Assembly (NCBI RefSeq): GCF_945952365.1
Contig: NZ_CAMFHX010000004.1
Span: forward strand, 1 to 64,000
From: an uncultured Cetobacterium sp.
GTDB lineage: Bacteria > Fusobacteriota > Fusobacteriia > Fusobacteriales > Fusobacteriaceae
Reading direction: 5' to 3'
Length of the DNA: 64,000 nucleotides
Position 1 is the stretch's first letter; every line of letters begins with the position of its first letter. Position numbers and translations under genes: made by a program. The notes beneath the pieces are model-generated. The model was not told where the DNA came from, searched no databases, and saw only the letters and a program-made list of their open reading frames with translations. Positions 17,142 through 26,508 of this stretch are shown here, one piece after another.

Positions 17142-18212
17142 ATGAATAAAACTTTAAAGGTAGTGTTAAGTGTTTTTTGTGGACTATCTATTTTAGCTGG
17201 AGTTTTTTATGCTACAAAAGAAAATCCAAGAGTTTATCTAAGCGATAGAATAAATTTAGCTTATGTTAACGAAGACATAAACCATAAAAATTTCGAGAAT
17301 GTTATAGAGCTTTTAAATAAAGCTGATTTTAATGTTGATACCAACATGAAACAGGGATTAAAATATGTAAAGGGTCTTTATATATTGTCAGATAGTAGTT
17401 TTATATCAGATAAAAAAACAGCTGTTGGAATAGTTGATTTTGGATATTTATATCCACTAATGAAATTTAGAGTGGAAACATATTTTGATAAAGTGAATGA
17501 TATGTATCTCTTGAAAGAGGAGTATAAGAAAAAATATTTTAATGGAGAGAGACTTTATTTAAAAATAGAAAAAGGAAATTTCTTAGTTGCAACAAGAGAA
17601 AAAGATATAGAAAAAGCAGTCAAAAGTGAGAGATATTTTAATCAAAATTTAATTAAAATTTTAGATAGAGAAAATAGTAATAACTTAGGTATGTTAATTT
17701 TAAATCTTGGAAAAAATCCACTGGGAGGATTTGATGAACTTGTTTTAACTGGAGATGTAAATTTAAAAAATCAAGCTATATTAACAGCAAATATCGGTGG
17801 TAAAAACGATATAATAAAAAGTTTTAATGGTATTGAAAAGGATAATTTATCTGGAAGTAGAGTTCTTGAAAAAAATAGATTATATCTAAGAAGTTCTAGA
17901 GATGCTGAGTTAAGGTCGTTTTTATTCTTTTTAAACTATTTCTTTAGAAATAGCTTTATAGATGGCATAGCTTCAAGAGTAAATATAAATACTCCTAAAG
18001 ATGATGAAAGATTAGAAAAATTACCAAAGGAAAATCTTGTAACTGTAGATGTAGCTCAAAAACAATTTATTTATAGTCATTTAGATATAGAGATAAAGAA
18101 TAAAAATATTGGTCACATTGAGTTAAAAGGAGTAGCAACAGATAATAGATTAGAGATTACAACAACCTTAGATGAAGAGATAACATTAAATCTATTAAAG
18201 GCGATTAAATAG
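17142..18212 (+). CDS. Unknown protein with N-terminal membrane anchor
   Basis: I do not recognise this 356-residue protein. It begins with Lys-rich residues and a hydrophobic stretch (about residues 5-23), likely an uncleaved signal anchor, and the rest is soluble, rich in Lys, Asn and Glu, so it should lie outside the inner membrane. The body contains repeated hydrophobic-polar strands and no cysteine motif. The start is the ATG at 17142 because AAAGGAG lies eight bases upstream; a TTG at 17124 in the same frame has no such site. It sits between the amidase gene and cysS in one operon. Confidence 0.7.
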   Translation: MNKTLKVVLSVFCGLSILAGVFYATKENPRVYLSDRINLAYVNEDINHKNFENVIELLNKADFNVDTNMKQGLKYVKGLYILSDSSFISDKKTAVGIVDFGYLYPLMKFRVETYFDKVNDMYLLKEEYKKKYFNGERLYLKIEKGNFLVATREKDIEKAVKSERYFNQNLIKILDRENSNNLGMLILNLGKNPLGGFDELVLTGDVNLKNQAILTANIGGKNDIIKSFNGIEKDNLSGSRVLEKNRLYLRSSRDAELRSFLFFLNYFFRNSFIDGIASRVNINTPKDDERLEKLPKENLVTVDVAQKQFIYSHLDIEIKNKNIGHIELKGVATDNRLEITTTLDEEITLNLLKAIK

Positions 18213-18223
18213 GAGGTAAAAAC

Positions 18224-19648
18224 ATGATAAAAATATATAATACACTTAAAGGCGAATTAGAAGTATTTAAACCTCTAAAAGAGGGAGAGGTATCGATGTA
18301 TGTTTGTGGTCCTACAGTTTATAACTATATACATATAGGTAATGCAAGACCAGCAATTTTCTTCGATACGGTTAGAAGATATTTTGAGTTTAGAGGATAT
18401 AAAGTAAAATATGTTCAAAACTTTACAGATGTTGATGATAAAATGATAAAAAGAGCCAATGAAGAGGGAATTACTTTAGAGGATGTAGCTAAAAAATATA
18501 TTGATGCTTATTTTGAGGATACAGCAAAAGTTAATTTAAAAGAAGAGGGTATGATAAGACCTAAAGCTACAGAACATATTGGTGATATGATAAAAATTAT
18601 AAAAACTTTGATTCAAAAAGGATATGCATATGAATCTAGCGGAGATGTATACTTTGATGTAAACAGCTATAAAAGTGAATACGGAGAGTTATCTGGACAA
18701 AGTATAGATGATCTACAAAGTGGTGCAAGAATAGATGTATCAGAAATAAAGAGAAATCCGTTGGACTTTGCTCTTTGGAAAGCTGCGAAAGAGGGAGAAC
18801 CATTCTGGAACTCACCTTGGGGTAAAGGTAGACCAGGTTGGCATATAGAGTGTTCAGCAATGTCTAACAAATACTTAGGACCAACATTTGATATTCACGG
18901 TGGAGGACAAGATTTAATATTCCCTCATCATGAAAATGAGATAGCTCAATCTAAGTGTGGAACAGGTGGAGAGTTTGCAAAGTATTGGATACATAATGGA
19001 TATATAAATGTAAAAGGTGAAAAAATGTCAAAATCTCTAGGAAACTTCTTCCTATTGAGAGAGGTTTTAGAGCAGTTTGAAGGAAGAGTTGTAAGATTCT
19101 TTATTTTAAGTTCTCACTATAGAAAGCCAATTGATTTCTCAGATAATGAATTAATCCAAAGTAAAGCTGGATTAGAAAGAATTGAGAATGCTGTTGCAAG
19201 AGGAAAAGAGAAGTTAACATCTAAACCAGTTGAAGGTGGTTCTGATTTAGTAGAGTTAAATACAATGTTAGAGGTATCAAAAGATAAATTTGTTAAATGT
19301 ATGGATGAGGATTTCAATACAGCTGGAGGAATTGGAGCTATATTTGAACTTGTAAAAGAGTTAAATAAAGCTGCTGAAGAGGACAAAGTATCAAAAGTTG
19401 GATTTGAAGTTATAGAAGCAGCAGTAGAATATATCAGAAATGTAATGGAAGATGTATTTGGAGTATTATTAAAAGTAGAAGTTCAAGTAGGAAATATGAC
19501 AACTGAGTTGATAGAGTTTCTATTAGAATTAAGAAGAGAAGCTAGAGATAATAAAGATTGGACTTTCTCAGATAAAGTAAGAGATAGACTTTTAGAGATG
19601 GGAATAAAAATAAAAGATGGGAAGGATAAAACAACATGGTCGATTTAA
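18224..19648 (+). CDS. cysS: Cysteine--tRNA ligase
   Basis: CysS charges tRNA-Cys in the cytoplasm. It is a class I synthetase: the HIGH-type motif is HIGN in YNYIHIGNARPA near residues 34-37 and KMSKS appears in GEKMSKSLGNFF. Zinc ligands are visible as Cys in YVCGPTVYN, the Cys of WHIECSAMS and the His/Glu of FPHHENEIAQS. The 474-residue length fits. An AGGAGG site precedes the ATG. The last 13 bases overlap the mrnC start, a pairing also seen in Firmicutes where Mini-III follows cysS. Confidence 0.97.
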   Translation: MIKIYNTLKGELEVFKPLKEGEVSMYVCGPTVYNYIHIGNARPAIFFDTVRRYFEFRGYKVKYVQNFTDVDDKMIKRANEEGITLEDVAKKYIDAYFEDTAKVNLKEEGMIRPKATEHIGDMIKIIKTLIQKGYAYESSGDVYFDVNSYKSEYGELSGQSIDDLQSGARIDVSEIKRNPLDFALWKAAKEGEPFWNSPWGKGRPGWHIECSAMSNKYLGPTFDIHGGGQDLIFPHHENEIAQSKCGTGGEFAKYWIHNGYINVKGEKMSKSLGNFFLLREVLEQFEGRVVRFFILSSHYRKPIDFSDNELIQSKAGLERIENAVARGKEKLTSKPVEGGSDLVELNTMLEVSKDKFVKCMDEDFNTAGGIGAIFELVKELNKAAEEDKVSKVGFEVIEAAVEYIRNVMEDVFGVLLKVEVQVGNMTTELIEFLLELRREARDNKDWTFSDKVRDRLLEMGIKIKDGKDKTTWSI

Positions 19649-20007
19649 ATGTGCGTGAAGCAAATGGATTAGTTTTAGCATATTTAGGTGACTCTGTATG
19701 GGAACTTTCTATAAGAACATATTTTATAAATAAAGGTTACAATATAAAAAATCTAAATAGACTTGTCAAGGAACATGTAAATGCTCAAGTTCAAAGTAAG
19801 TATTTAAAAAATATAATTGATGATTTGGATGAGGAGAAGTTAGGTCTTGTAAATAGAGCTAAAAATAGTAATATAAAGACATTCCCTAAGTCATGTACTG
19901 TTATGGAGTATAAAGAAGCAACTGCATTTGAAGCTCTAATTGGAGCTTTGTATGCAGAAGGGAAATTTGAAGATATAAAAAAAATAGTTGAAAAAAACTT
20001 AGGTTAA
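19636..20007 (+). CDS. mrnC: Mini-ribonuclease III
   Basis: Mini-III is a dimeric RNase III catalytic domain without a dsRNA-binding domain; in Bacillus it matures 23S rRNA ends. The 123-residue product has the signature LAYLGDSVWELSIR with catalytic Asp19 and Glu23, and the second motif EYKEATAFEALIGALY near the C-terminus carries the other acidic pair. The start overlaps the end of cysS, so translation is likely coupled. mreB follows after 16 bases. Confidence 0.92.
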   Translation: MVDLNVREANGLVLAYLGDSVWELSIRTYFINKGYNIKNLNRLVKEHVNAQVQSKYLKNIIDDLDEEKLGLVNRAKNSNIKTFPKSCTVMEYKEATAFEALIGALYAEGKFEDIKKIVEKNLG

Positions 20008-20023
20008 GGAGAAGTGATATTAA

Positions 20024-21058
20024 GTGGGATTCAAATTGAAACTACCTGGATTTAGCAGAAGTATAGGAATAGATTTAGGAACAGCAAATACATTGGTATA
20101 CAGTAAAAAACATGGAAAAATAATATTAAATGAACCATCTGTTGTTGCAGTAGAAAGAGAAAGTAGAAAAGTTTTAGCTGTTGGAAATGAAGCTAAAGAT
20201 ATGCTAGGAAAAACACCTGATTCAATAGTTGCAGTGAAACCTTTAAGTGAAGGAGTTATAGCAGATTATGATATAACAGAGGCAATGATAAAGTACTTTA
20301 TAAAAAAAGTGTTTGGAAAATACTCTATGTTCATGCCAGAAGTTATGATTTGTGTACCAATTGATGTTACAGGAGTAGAGAAAAGAGCTGTACTAGAAGC
20401 TACTTTATCAGCTGGAGCTAAGAAAGCTTACTTAATAGAGGAAGCGAGAGCAGCAGCTTTAGGATCAGGAATTGATATATCAGCTCCAGAAGGAAATATG
20501 ATTGTAGATATCGGTGGAGGATCAACAGATGTAGCGGTAATATCTCTAGGTGGAACAGTTGTTAGTAAAACAATTAGAACAGCTGGAAACAACTTTGATA
20601 TGGATATAATAAAATATATTAAGAAAACTCACACGCTATTAATCGGAGACAAAACAGCTGAAAGTATAAAAATGCAAATTGGAACAGCGATTCCAATGGC
20701 AGAAGAGGAAACTATGACAATCAAAGGAAGAGACTTGATAACAGGTCTTCCTAAGTCGGTTACTGTAGGTTCAGAAGAGATTAGAGAAGCTATAATGGAC
20801 TCTTTAATGGAGATTGTAACTTGTGTAAAAGATGTACTAGAAAAAACTCCACCAGAGTTAGCAGCAGATATAATTGATAGAGGTATAGTTATGGCTGGAG
20901 GAGGATCTTTAATTAGAAACTTCCCAGAATTAATATCTAAACATACATCACTAAATGTAAGATTAGCAGATTCACCTTTAGAGAGTGTTGTAAAAGGTGC
21001 AGGAATGGCTTTAGATCAAATCTCTGTATTAAGAAAGATAGAAAAGGCCGAAAGATAA
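20024..21058 (+). CDS. mreB: Rod shape-determining protein MreB
   Basis: MreB is an actin-like filament that guides side-wall synthesis in rods. The product shows phosphate-1 IGIDLGTANTLVY, the conserved NEPSVVAVE, phosphate-2 MIVDIGGGSTDVAVISLGG and adenosine motif GIVMAGGGSLIRNF. It begins with a short amphipathic MGFKLKLPGF segment that could bind membrane. The start is GTG at 20024, with AAGGAG upstream at a somewhat long distance (about 12 bases). At 344 residues it is full length. mreC, mreD and rodA are not adjacent; the stop overlaps the start of the next gene (TAATG). Confidence 0.96.
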   Translation: MGFKLKLPGFSRSIGIDLGTANTLVYSKKHGKIILNEPSVVAVERESRKVLAVGNEAKDMLGKTPDSIVAVKPLSEGVIADYDITEAMIKYFIKKVFGKYSMFMPEVMICVPIDVTGVEKRAVLEATLSAGAKKAYLIEEARAAALGSGIDISAPEGNMIVDIGGGSTDVAVISLGGTVVSKTIRTAGNNFDMDIIKYIKKTHTLLIGDKTAESIKMQIGTAIPMAEEETMTIKGRDLITGLPKSVTVGSEEIREAIMDSLMEIVTCVKDVLEKTPPELAADIIDRGIVMAGGGSLIRNFPELISKHTSLNVRLADSPLESVVKGAGMALDQISVLRKIEKAER

Positions 21059-21975
21059 TGTTTAAAGATTTTAACTCAAATAAAAAAGCTATTGATTTTC
21101 TTCAAAAAGAGCTTAGATTTGGTAGAGAAGCAGGAACATATCTATTTTATGGTGCTGATAGAGAGCTTTTAAAAAAGTTTGCAAAAGCTTTTGCAAAGAG
21201 TTTAAATTGCAGTAATAATATAGATGATTTCTGTGGTGTATGTGAGAATTGTATTAGAATAGAAAGTGAAACTCACGGAGATTTAGAGGTTTTAGATGAT
21301 ATAACAGGAATTAAAATTGAAAAAATTAGAGAGTTAGCTTACAGAGATTCTACAAATTCATATGAAGGAAAAAGAAAGATATACTTGATTAGAGATGTTG
21401 AAAGATTGAGAAAAGAATCTGCAAACGCTTTATTAAAATTAATAGAGGAACCAAATTCAGGCAGTTTCTTTATTTTGATGTCATCTAGTTTAAATATCTT
21501 GCCAACTATAAAATCTAGAGCAATTTTATTGAATTTTATTTCTGAAACTCATGAAGAGATTGGAATAGCAGAAGAGGAGTATAACTTCTTTTTAGGAAAG
21601 ACAAAGGAAATTGATTTATATAAAAAATCATCTTTGATTGATTTAAAAGAGGGATGCTCATTTGAAAGAGTTGGAAGTAATATAAAAAGTTATATAGATA
21701 CCGAGGATTTTTATCATAAAGTTGAGATGTATAAATCTATAAGAGATTTTATAAATACAAAAGAGTACTTAACTTTAGGGGATAAGTTATATTTTGTAGA
21801 TGAGATTCTATTAAATACAAATGATAGAGAGTTAATAAAAGAGATTCTAAGTTATACTTTAAGTTTAATTGGAAGTAGAAATAAAAACTTAGAAAAGTTA
21901 TTAGAACTAAAAAATATGGCGAAGAGCTCTATAAACTTAAAAAATTTACTGACAATATTTTATACAAACATTTAA
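21058..21975 (+). CDS. holB: DNA polymerase III delta'-like subunit
   Basis: The product looks like the delta' clamp-loader subunit. It starts with a RFC-box-like region (LQKELRFGREAGTYLFYGAD) but has no functional Walker A lysine/threonine loop, as in delta'. It keeps the zinc-finger cysteines (CSNNIDDFCGVCENC), the KIEKIRELAYR segment equivalent to DQIR, and ALLKLIEEPNSGSFFILMSSS, a diagnostic stretch. The SRC motif is changed to KSRAILL, fitting a non-hydrolysing subunit. The start overlaps the mreB stop by one base. A strong terminator follows the stop codon. Confidence 0.83.
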   Translation: MFKDFNSNKKAIDFLQKELRFGREAGTYLFYGADRELLKKFAKAFAKSLNCSNNIDDFCGVCENCIRIESETHGDLEVLDDITGIKIEKIRELAYRDSTNSYEGKRKIYLIRDVERLRKESANALLKLIEEPNSGSFFILMSSSLNILPTIKSRAILLNFISETHEEIGIAEEEYNFFLGKTKEIDLYKKSSLIDLKEGCSFERVGSNIKSYIDTEDFYHKVEMYKSIRDFINTKEYLTLGDKLYFVDEILLNTNDRELIKEILSYTLSLIGSRNKNLEKLLELKNMAKSSINLKNLLTIFYTNI

Positions 21976-22006
21976 GAGAGTGATGTGCAATCACTCTCTT
22001 TCATTT
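21974..22006 (+). terminator. Intrinsic terminator after the delta'-like gene
   Basis: AAGAGAGTGAT (21974-21984) and ATCACTCTCTT (21990-22000) form a perfect 11-bp stem with loop GTGCA, followed by TCATTT. The U-tract is modest. The 160 bases beyond it are AT-rich with only the hemA promoter recognised. Confidence 0.85.
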
Positions 22007-22100
22007 ATATTATTTATATATTAAAAGTACTATTTATAATATTTATTGATGATTTGTATATTTTTCATTCAAAAATAATATGATTTTTTCGAAAATAGGC

Positions 22101-22129
22101 TTAAAATTATTTAGAAAAAGTATTATAAT
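22101..22129 (+). promoter_or_regulatory. Promoter of the hem operon
   Basis: TTAAAA (22101-22106), 17-base spacer, TATAAT (22124-22129). No B12-box or other riboswitch motif is visible between it and hemA. Confidence 0.65.
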
Positions 22130-22168
22130 ATATATGTAATTAATAAATCATAGAGGGAAGGAATCTAG

Positions 22169-23164
22169 ATGTATTTTAAAAATTTTATTGTTTTTGGAAT
22201 AACGCATAAAGAGTTGGATTTGTGCCAAAGGGAAAAGTTTATACAAAATGATCCGACATCTTTAATTAAACGATTATTCCAAGATGGAAAGATTATTGGA
22301 TATGTAAATTTATCTACTTGCTTAAGGGTTGAATATTATCTACATTTGGATAAAAACTATTCTTTAGAAGATTTTCAAAAGGATATTGGATTAGATGATA
22401 TTTTTATAAAACAAGGGCATGAAGCTGTAAACTATTTATTTAGAGTTACTTGTGGATTTGAATCTGTGATAAAAGGTGAAGATCAAATCTTAGCTCAAAT
22501 AAAAAAAGCTCAGCTAACAAGCATGGAAAATAAAATTTCTAGTTCGAATATGAATGTAATTTTTAACAAAGCGATTGAGTTAGGCAAAAAATTTAGAAAT
22601 AAAAGTAAGATATGCCATAACGCTTTATCGTTAGAAGCTATTTCGTTAAAATTTATAAAAAATAAAGTTGTGAATTTAAAGGATAAAAAAATTCTGATAC
22701 TTGGTGTCGGAGATTTAGCAAGAGATATAATGGAACTTATAACAAAAGAGGAATATGAAAGTTTGACTATAACAAATAGAAGTTATCATAAAGCTGTTGA
22801 AGTAAGTAATGTATATAATACTGATGTAATTAGTTTTGAAAATAAATTAGAAGAGGTAGCAAAAAGTGATATAATAATATCAGCGACTTCTGCACCTCAT
22901 GCTATTATAAAAAAAGAGGAGATACTTCCACTTTTAGATGAAAATAAAGATTACATATTTTTAGATTTAGCTGTTCCAAGAGATATTGAAGAGGAGCTAA
23001 ATGATTTTAAAAATATAAATTTATACAATATAGATGATGTTTGGGGAGTTTATTACGAAAATTTAGAAAATAGAGAGAATCTATTGAATAAATATGAGTA
23101 TATGCTAAGTGAACAGATGATAAACTTAAAAAAATGGTTTGAATACAAAGAAGGGATTGCATAA
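22169..23164 (+). CDS. hemA: Glutamyl-tRNA reductase (short form)
   Basis: HemA reduces glutamyl-tRNA to glutamate-1-semialdehyde, the entry to tetrapyrroles by the C5 route. The catalytic domain has NLSTCLRVEYY with the nucleophile Cys51, GFESVIKGEDQILAQIKKA for substrate contact, and an NADPH-binding region KKILILGVGDLARDIM. Two departures stand out: the usual STCNR reads STCLR, and at 331 residues the C-terminal dimerisation domain (usually to about 420 residues) is almost absent. Order and neighbours (hemC, hemB, hemL) support the function. A GAGGGAAGG-type site precedes the ATG. Confidence 0.9.
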   Translation: MYFKNFIVFGITHKELDLCQREKFIQNDPTSLIKRLFQDGKIIGYVNLSTCLRVEYYLHLDKNYSLEDFQKDIGLDDIFIKQGHEAVNYLFRVTCGFESVIKGEDQILAQIKKAQLTSMENKISSSNMNVIFNKAIELGKKFRNKSKICHNALSLEAISLKFIKNKVVNLKDKKILILGVGDLARDIMELITKEEYESLTITNRSYHKAVEVSNVYNTDVISFENKLEEVAKSDIIISATSAPHAIIKKEEILPLLDENKDYIFLDLAVPRDIEEELNDFKNINLYNIDDVWGVYYENLENRENLLNKYEYMLSEQMINLKKWFEYKEGIA

Positions 23165-24063
23165 TGAAAGAGAAAATCGTAATTGGAAGTAGAGGAAGTA
23201 TATTAGCATTAGCTCAAAGTGAGATGATAAAAGGAAGACTGGAAAAAAATTATCCAGAACTGAAGTTTGAAATAAAAGTGATTGTAACAAGTGGGGATAA
23301 AGATTTAGTGAGTAATTGGAACAACAGTGATAAATCACTTAAAAGTTTCTTTACAAAAGAGATTGAACATGAGTTGTTAGAAGGAACAGTTGATATAGCA
23401 GTACACTCTATGAAAGATATGCCAATAGTGTCTCCGCCTGGACTTATTTGTGGAGCTACTCCAGATAGAGAGGATAACAGAGATGTAATTGTATCTAGAG
23501 ATGGCAAAAAATTATTGGAATTACCTAGTGGGGCAGTTGTAGGAACAAGTTCTTTAAGAAGAACTATGGGATTAAAAACTTTAAGACCAGATTTAGAGAT
23601 AAAACAACTTAGAGGAAATATACACACAAGATTAAAAAAACTTGATGAGGGACAATACGATGCTATTCTTTTAGCAGCGGCAGGACTTAAAAGAGTTGGA
23701 TTAAAAGATAGAATAACAGAAGAGTTAGATTGTGAACTAATGATGCCAGCACCAGCTCAAGGAGCTTTACACATTCAATGTAGAGGAAATGATGAGTATA
23801 TAAAATCAATTTTAAATAGTATTCACAATCCTGAGATAGAGGAGATTGTAGATATAGAAAGAGAGTTCTCTAAAATTTTTGACGGAGGGTGTCACACTCC
23901 GATGGGATGTTCAGGAGAAAGAGTTGGAGATCAAATATCTTTAAAGGGTGTTTACTGTCACGAGGATATTATGTATAAAGCTGAGGTTTTAGAGAATAGA
24001 GTTTTAGGAAAAGAGATTGCTCATAAATTAGCTGCGAAGATAAGGGAGAAAATAAATGGTTAA
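23164..24063 (+). CDS. hemC: Hydroxymethylbilane synthase
   Basis: HemC polymerises four porphobilinogens into hydroxymethylbilane. The 299-residue product has IGSRGSILALAQ at the N-terminus, HSMKDMP in the middle, LRRTMGLKTLRPDLEIKQLRGNIHTRL for substrate and cofactor contacts, and DGGCHTPMGC near residue 240, where the first Cys holds the dipyrromethane cofactor. The family consensus there is EGGCQVPIG, so a few side chains differ. Its ATG overlaps the hemA stop by one base, and its end overlaps the cobA-hemD start by eight bases. Confidence 0.96.
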   Translation: MKEKIVIGSRGSILALAQSEMIKGRLEKNYPELKFEIKVIVTSGDKDLVSNWNNSDKSLKSFFTKEIEHELLEGTVDIAVHSMKDMPIVSPPGLICGATPDREDNRDVIVSRDGKKLLELPSGAVVGTSSLRRTMGLKTLRPDLEIKQLRGNIHTRLKKLDEGQYDAILLAAAGLKRVGLKDRITEELDCELMMPAPAQGALHIQCRGNDEYIKSILNSIHNPEIEEIVDIEREFSKIFDGGCHTPMGCSGERVGDQISLKGVYCHEDIMYKAEVLENRVLGKEIAHKLAAKIREKING

Positions 24064-25534
24064 TCAAAAGATGGGGAAAGTATATATAATAGGTGCAGGT
24101 TGTGGAAACATAGATCTATTGACATTAAAAGGGAAAAGATGTATAGAGGAAGCAGACTGTGTAGTTTATGATAGATTGATAGATCCAAAGGTTTTAAAAC
24201 TAGCTAAGCCATCAGCAGAGATGATATATCTTGGAAAAGGAAATACTGAAGGTGGAGTAATCCAAGATGAGATAAATAAGACATTAGCTTCAAAAGCTTT
24301 AGAGGGTAAAGTGGTGGCAAGAGTTAAAGGTGGAGATCCTTTTGTTTTTGGTAGAGGTGGAGAGGAGATAGAGGAGATAGTAAAACACTCTATTCCATTT
24401 GAAATTGTTCCAGGAATAAGTTCATCAATAGCTGTACCTGAATATGCAGGAATCCCTGTGACACATAGAGGACTAGCAAGATCATTTCATGTATTCACAG
24501 GTCATACAATGGAAAATGGCGAGTGGCATGACTTCTCGACAATAGCAAAATTAGATGGAACTCTTGTATTTTTAATGGGGATTAAAAATTTAGATTTAAT
24601 AACTGGAGATTTAATAAGTAATGGTAAAAATCCAGATACACCAGTGGCAGTTATAGAAAAAGGAACGAGTGAGAACCAAAGAGTTACAGTTGGAACTTTA
24701 AAAGATATAGTAGAAAAAGCTAAAGAGGAAAAGATTGTTCCACCTGCAATAACTATAATTGGTGATGTTGTTAATATGAGAGAAACATTTAAGTGGTTTG
24801 AAAATCAACCTCTTTCAGGAAAAAAAGTTTTAGTGACAAGGGATGAGAAACAAGCTGCTGAATTTTCTGAGAAATTAAGAGTAAAGGGAGCTACAGTAAG
24901 AGAGTTGCCTTTTATAAATATAGAGAGTGCAGAATCTTTTGACGAAAGAGAGTTGAAAGAGTATAGTGCAATTTTGTTTAACTCACCAAATGGAGTTAAA
25001 TACTTTATGGAAAATATAAAAGATATTAGATCATTAGGGCATTTAAAAATTGGTGTGGTTGGAGCTAAAACAGATGAACTGTTAAGAGAGTATAAAATAA
25101 TACCTGACTTTATTCCAGAAAAATATATGGGTACAGAGTTAGCAAAAGAGGTTGTTAATTTTACGAAGGATGGAGATAAAGTTTTATTTGTAACTTCGGA
25201 TATCTCTCCAGCAAAGTGTGAGAAGTGGAGTGAAGATTATAATAGAGAGTTTCATAAGTTAGTAGTTTATAAAACTGGAAAAAATATTCATCCTAAAGAT
25301 AAAGTAGAGTCTATACTAAATGAAGTGGAGTATATTACATTTTTAAGTTCATCGACAGTTGAGGCTTTCCATGAAAGTATAGAGGGAGATTTATCACTTT
25401 TAGATAGCAAAAAACTTGTATCGATAGGTCCTGTAACAACAAAGACTATGTTAGAGTTAGGCTACAATGTATCTTTAGAAGCAAAAGTTTTTGATGTAGA
25501 TGGTGTTATATCTGTAATAGGAGATGAAAAGTAG
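24056..25534 (+). CDS. cobA-hemD: Fused uroporphyrinogen-III C-methyltransferase / uroporphyrinogen-III synthase
   Basis: This 492-residue fusion makes uroporphyrinogen III and methylates it to precorrin-2. Residues about 5-245 are the SAM-dependent methyltransferase: VYIIGAGCGNIDLLTLKG, VYDRLIDP, VARVKGGDPFVFGRGGEE and PGISSSIAVPEYAGIPVTHRG are diagnostic. Residues about 255-490 are a HemD domain (GKKVLVTRDEKQAAEFSEKL, FNSPNGVKYF, SSTVEAF, ISIGPVTTKTMLELG-like). This fusion is common in Firmicutes and Fusobacteria. The ATG at 24056 has AAGGGAG seven bases upstream. The product directs flux toward siroheme and cobalamin. Confidence 0.95.
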   Translation: MVNQKMGKVYIIGAGCGNIDLLTLKGKRCIEEADCVVYDRLIDPKVLKLAKPSAEMIYLGKGNTEGGVIQDEINKTLASKALEGKVVARVKGGDPFVFGRGGEEIEEIVKHSIPFEIVPGISSSIAVPEYAGIPVTHRGLARSFHVFTGHTMENGEWHDFSTIAKLDGTLVFLMGIKNLDLITGDLISNGKNPDTPVAVIEKGTSENQRVTVGTLKDIVEKAKEEKIVPPAITIIGDVVNMRETFKWFENQPLSGKKVLVTRDEKQAAEFSEKLRVKGATVRELPFINIESAESFDERELKEYSAILFNSPNGVKYFMENIKDIRSLGHLKIGVVGAKTDELLREYKIIPDFIPEKYMGTELAKEVVNFTKDGDKVLFVTSDISPAKCEKWSEDYNREFHKLVVYKTGKNIHPKDKVESILNEVEYITFLSSSTVEAFHESIEGDLSLLDSKKLVSIGPVTTKTMLELGYNVSLEAKVFDVDGVISVIGDEK

Positions 25535-25535
25535 T

Positions 25536-26507
25536 ATGTTTAATAGAACGAGAAGATTAAGAGTTTCTCAAACTATGAGAGATTTAGTTAAAAATATAGA
25601 TTTCTCTTTGGATAATTTAATTTATCCTCTGTTTATAGAGGAGGGAGAGAATATAAAAGTTGAAATTTCATCGATGAAAGGACAGTTTAGAATCTCTATC
25701 GATAGATTAGAAGAGGAGTTAAAAGAGTTAAAGGAGTTAGGAATAAAATCACTACTTCTTTTTGGAATACCTAAGAAAAAAGATTTAGTAGGTAGTGAAG
25801 GATATAGTGAAACAGGTATTGTTCAAGAAGCTATAAGATTTATTAAATCTAAATATCCAGAGTTTTTAATAGTGACAGATGTTTGTCTTTGTGAGTATAC
25901 ATCTCATGGGCATTGTGGAATTTTAAGAGGAGAAGAGTTGTTAAATGACGAAACATTAAAGCTTCTTCAAAAGGTGGCGCTATCACACGCTAAAGCAGGG
26001 GCAGATATAGTGGCTCCTTCAGATATGATGGATGGAAGAATTGCAGCGATAAGAGAAGTGTTAGATGAAAATGGTTTTATAAATTTACCAATTATGTCTT
26101 ACAGTGTTAAGTACTCTTCGGCATATTATGGACCGTTCAGAGAAGCTGCAGATTCAGCACCAGCTTTTGGCGATAGAAAAACTTATCAAATGGATTTTAG
26201 AAATTCAAAAGATTATATGATTGAGGTTCAAAACGATTTAGATGAAGGTGCAGATATAATAATGGTAAAACCAGGGATGCCTTATTTAGATATAGTTAAA
26301 GGTGTAGCGGATGCGATAAATAATCCAGTAGCTATTTATAATGTAAGTGGAGAGTATTCAATGGTTAAAGCTGCCGCAGAAAATGGTTGGATAGATGAAG
26401 AGAAAGTTGTAATGGAAAATATGTATGCTATGAGAAGGGCTGGTGCGGATATAATAATTACTTACCATGCAAAAGATGTAGCGAAATGGTTGAAAAGAGG
26501 AGTTTAA
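25536..26507 (+). CDS. hemB: Delta-aminolevulinic acid dehydratase (porphobilinogen synthase)
   Basis: HemB condenses two aminolevulinates into porphobilinogen. I choose ATG 25536, giving MFNRTRRLR, the usual HemB beginning; the ATG at 25524 sits directly against the AGGAG ribosome site and cannot use it. The metal segment TDVCLCEYTSHGHCGI has the cysteines of zinc-type enzymes, and the Schiff-base lysines lie in YSVKYSSAYYGPFREAA and MVKPGMPYLDI. The 323 residues fit the family. The gene begins one base after the previous stop. Confidence 0.96.
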   Translation: MFNRTRRLRVSQTMRDLVKNIDFSLDNLIYPLFIEEGENIKVEISSMKGQFRISIDRLEEELKELKELGIKSLLLFGIPKKKDLVGSEGYSETGIVQEAIRFIKSKYPEFLIVTDVCLCEYTSHGHCGILRGEELLNDETLKLLQKVALSHAKAGADIVAPSDMMDGRIAAIREVLDENGFINLPIMSYSVKYSSAYYGPFREAADSAPAFGDRKTYQMDFRNSKDYMIEVQNDLDEGADIIMVKPGMPYLDIVKGVADAINNPVAIYNVSGEYSMVKAAAENGWIDEEKVVMENMYAMRRAGADIIITYHAKDVAKWLKRGV

Positions 26508-26508
26508 T

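Noticed and set aside
21976-22168. Cobalamin riboswitch before hemA
   Set aside because: No B12 box or GCCACTG element is present; only a terminator for the previous operon and a simple promoter were found.
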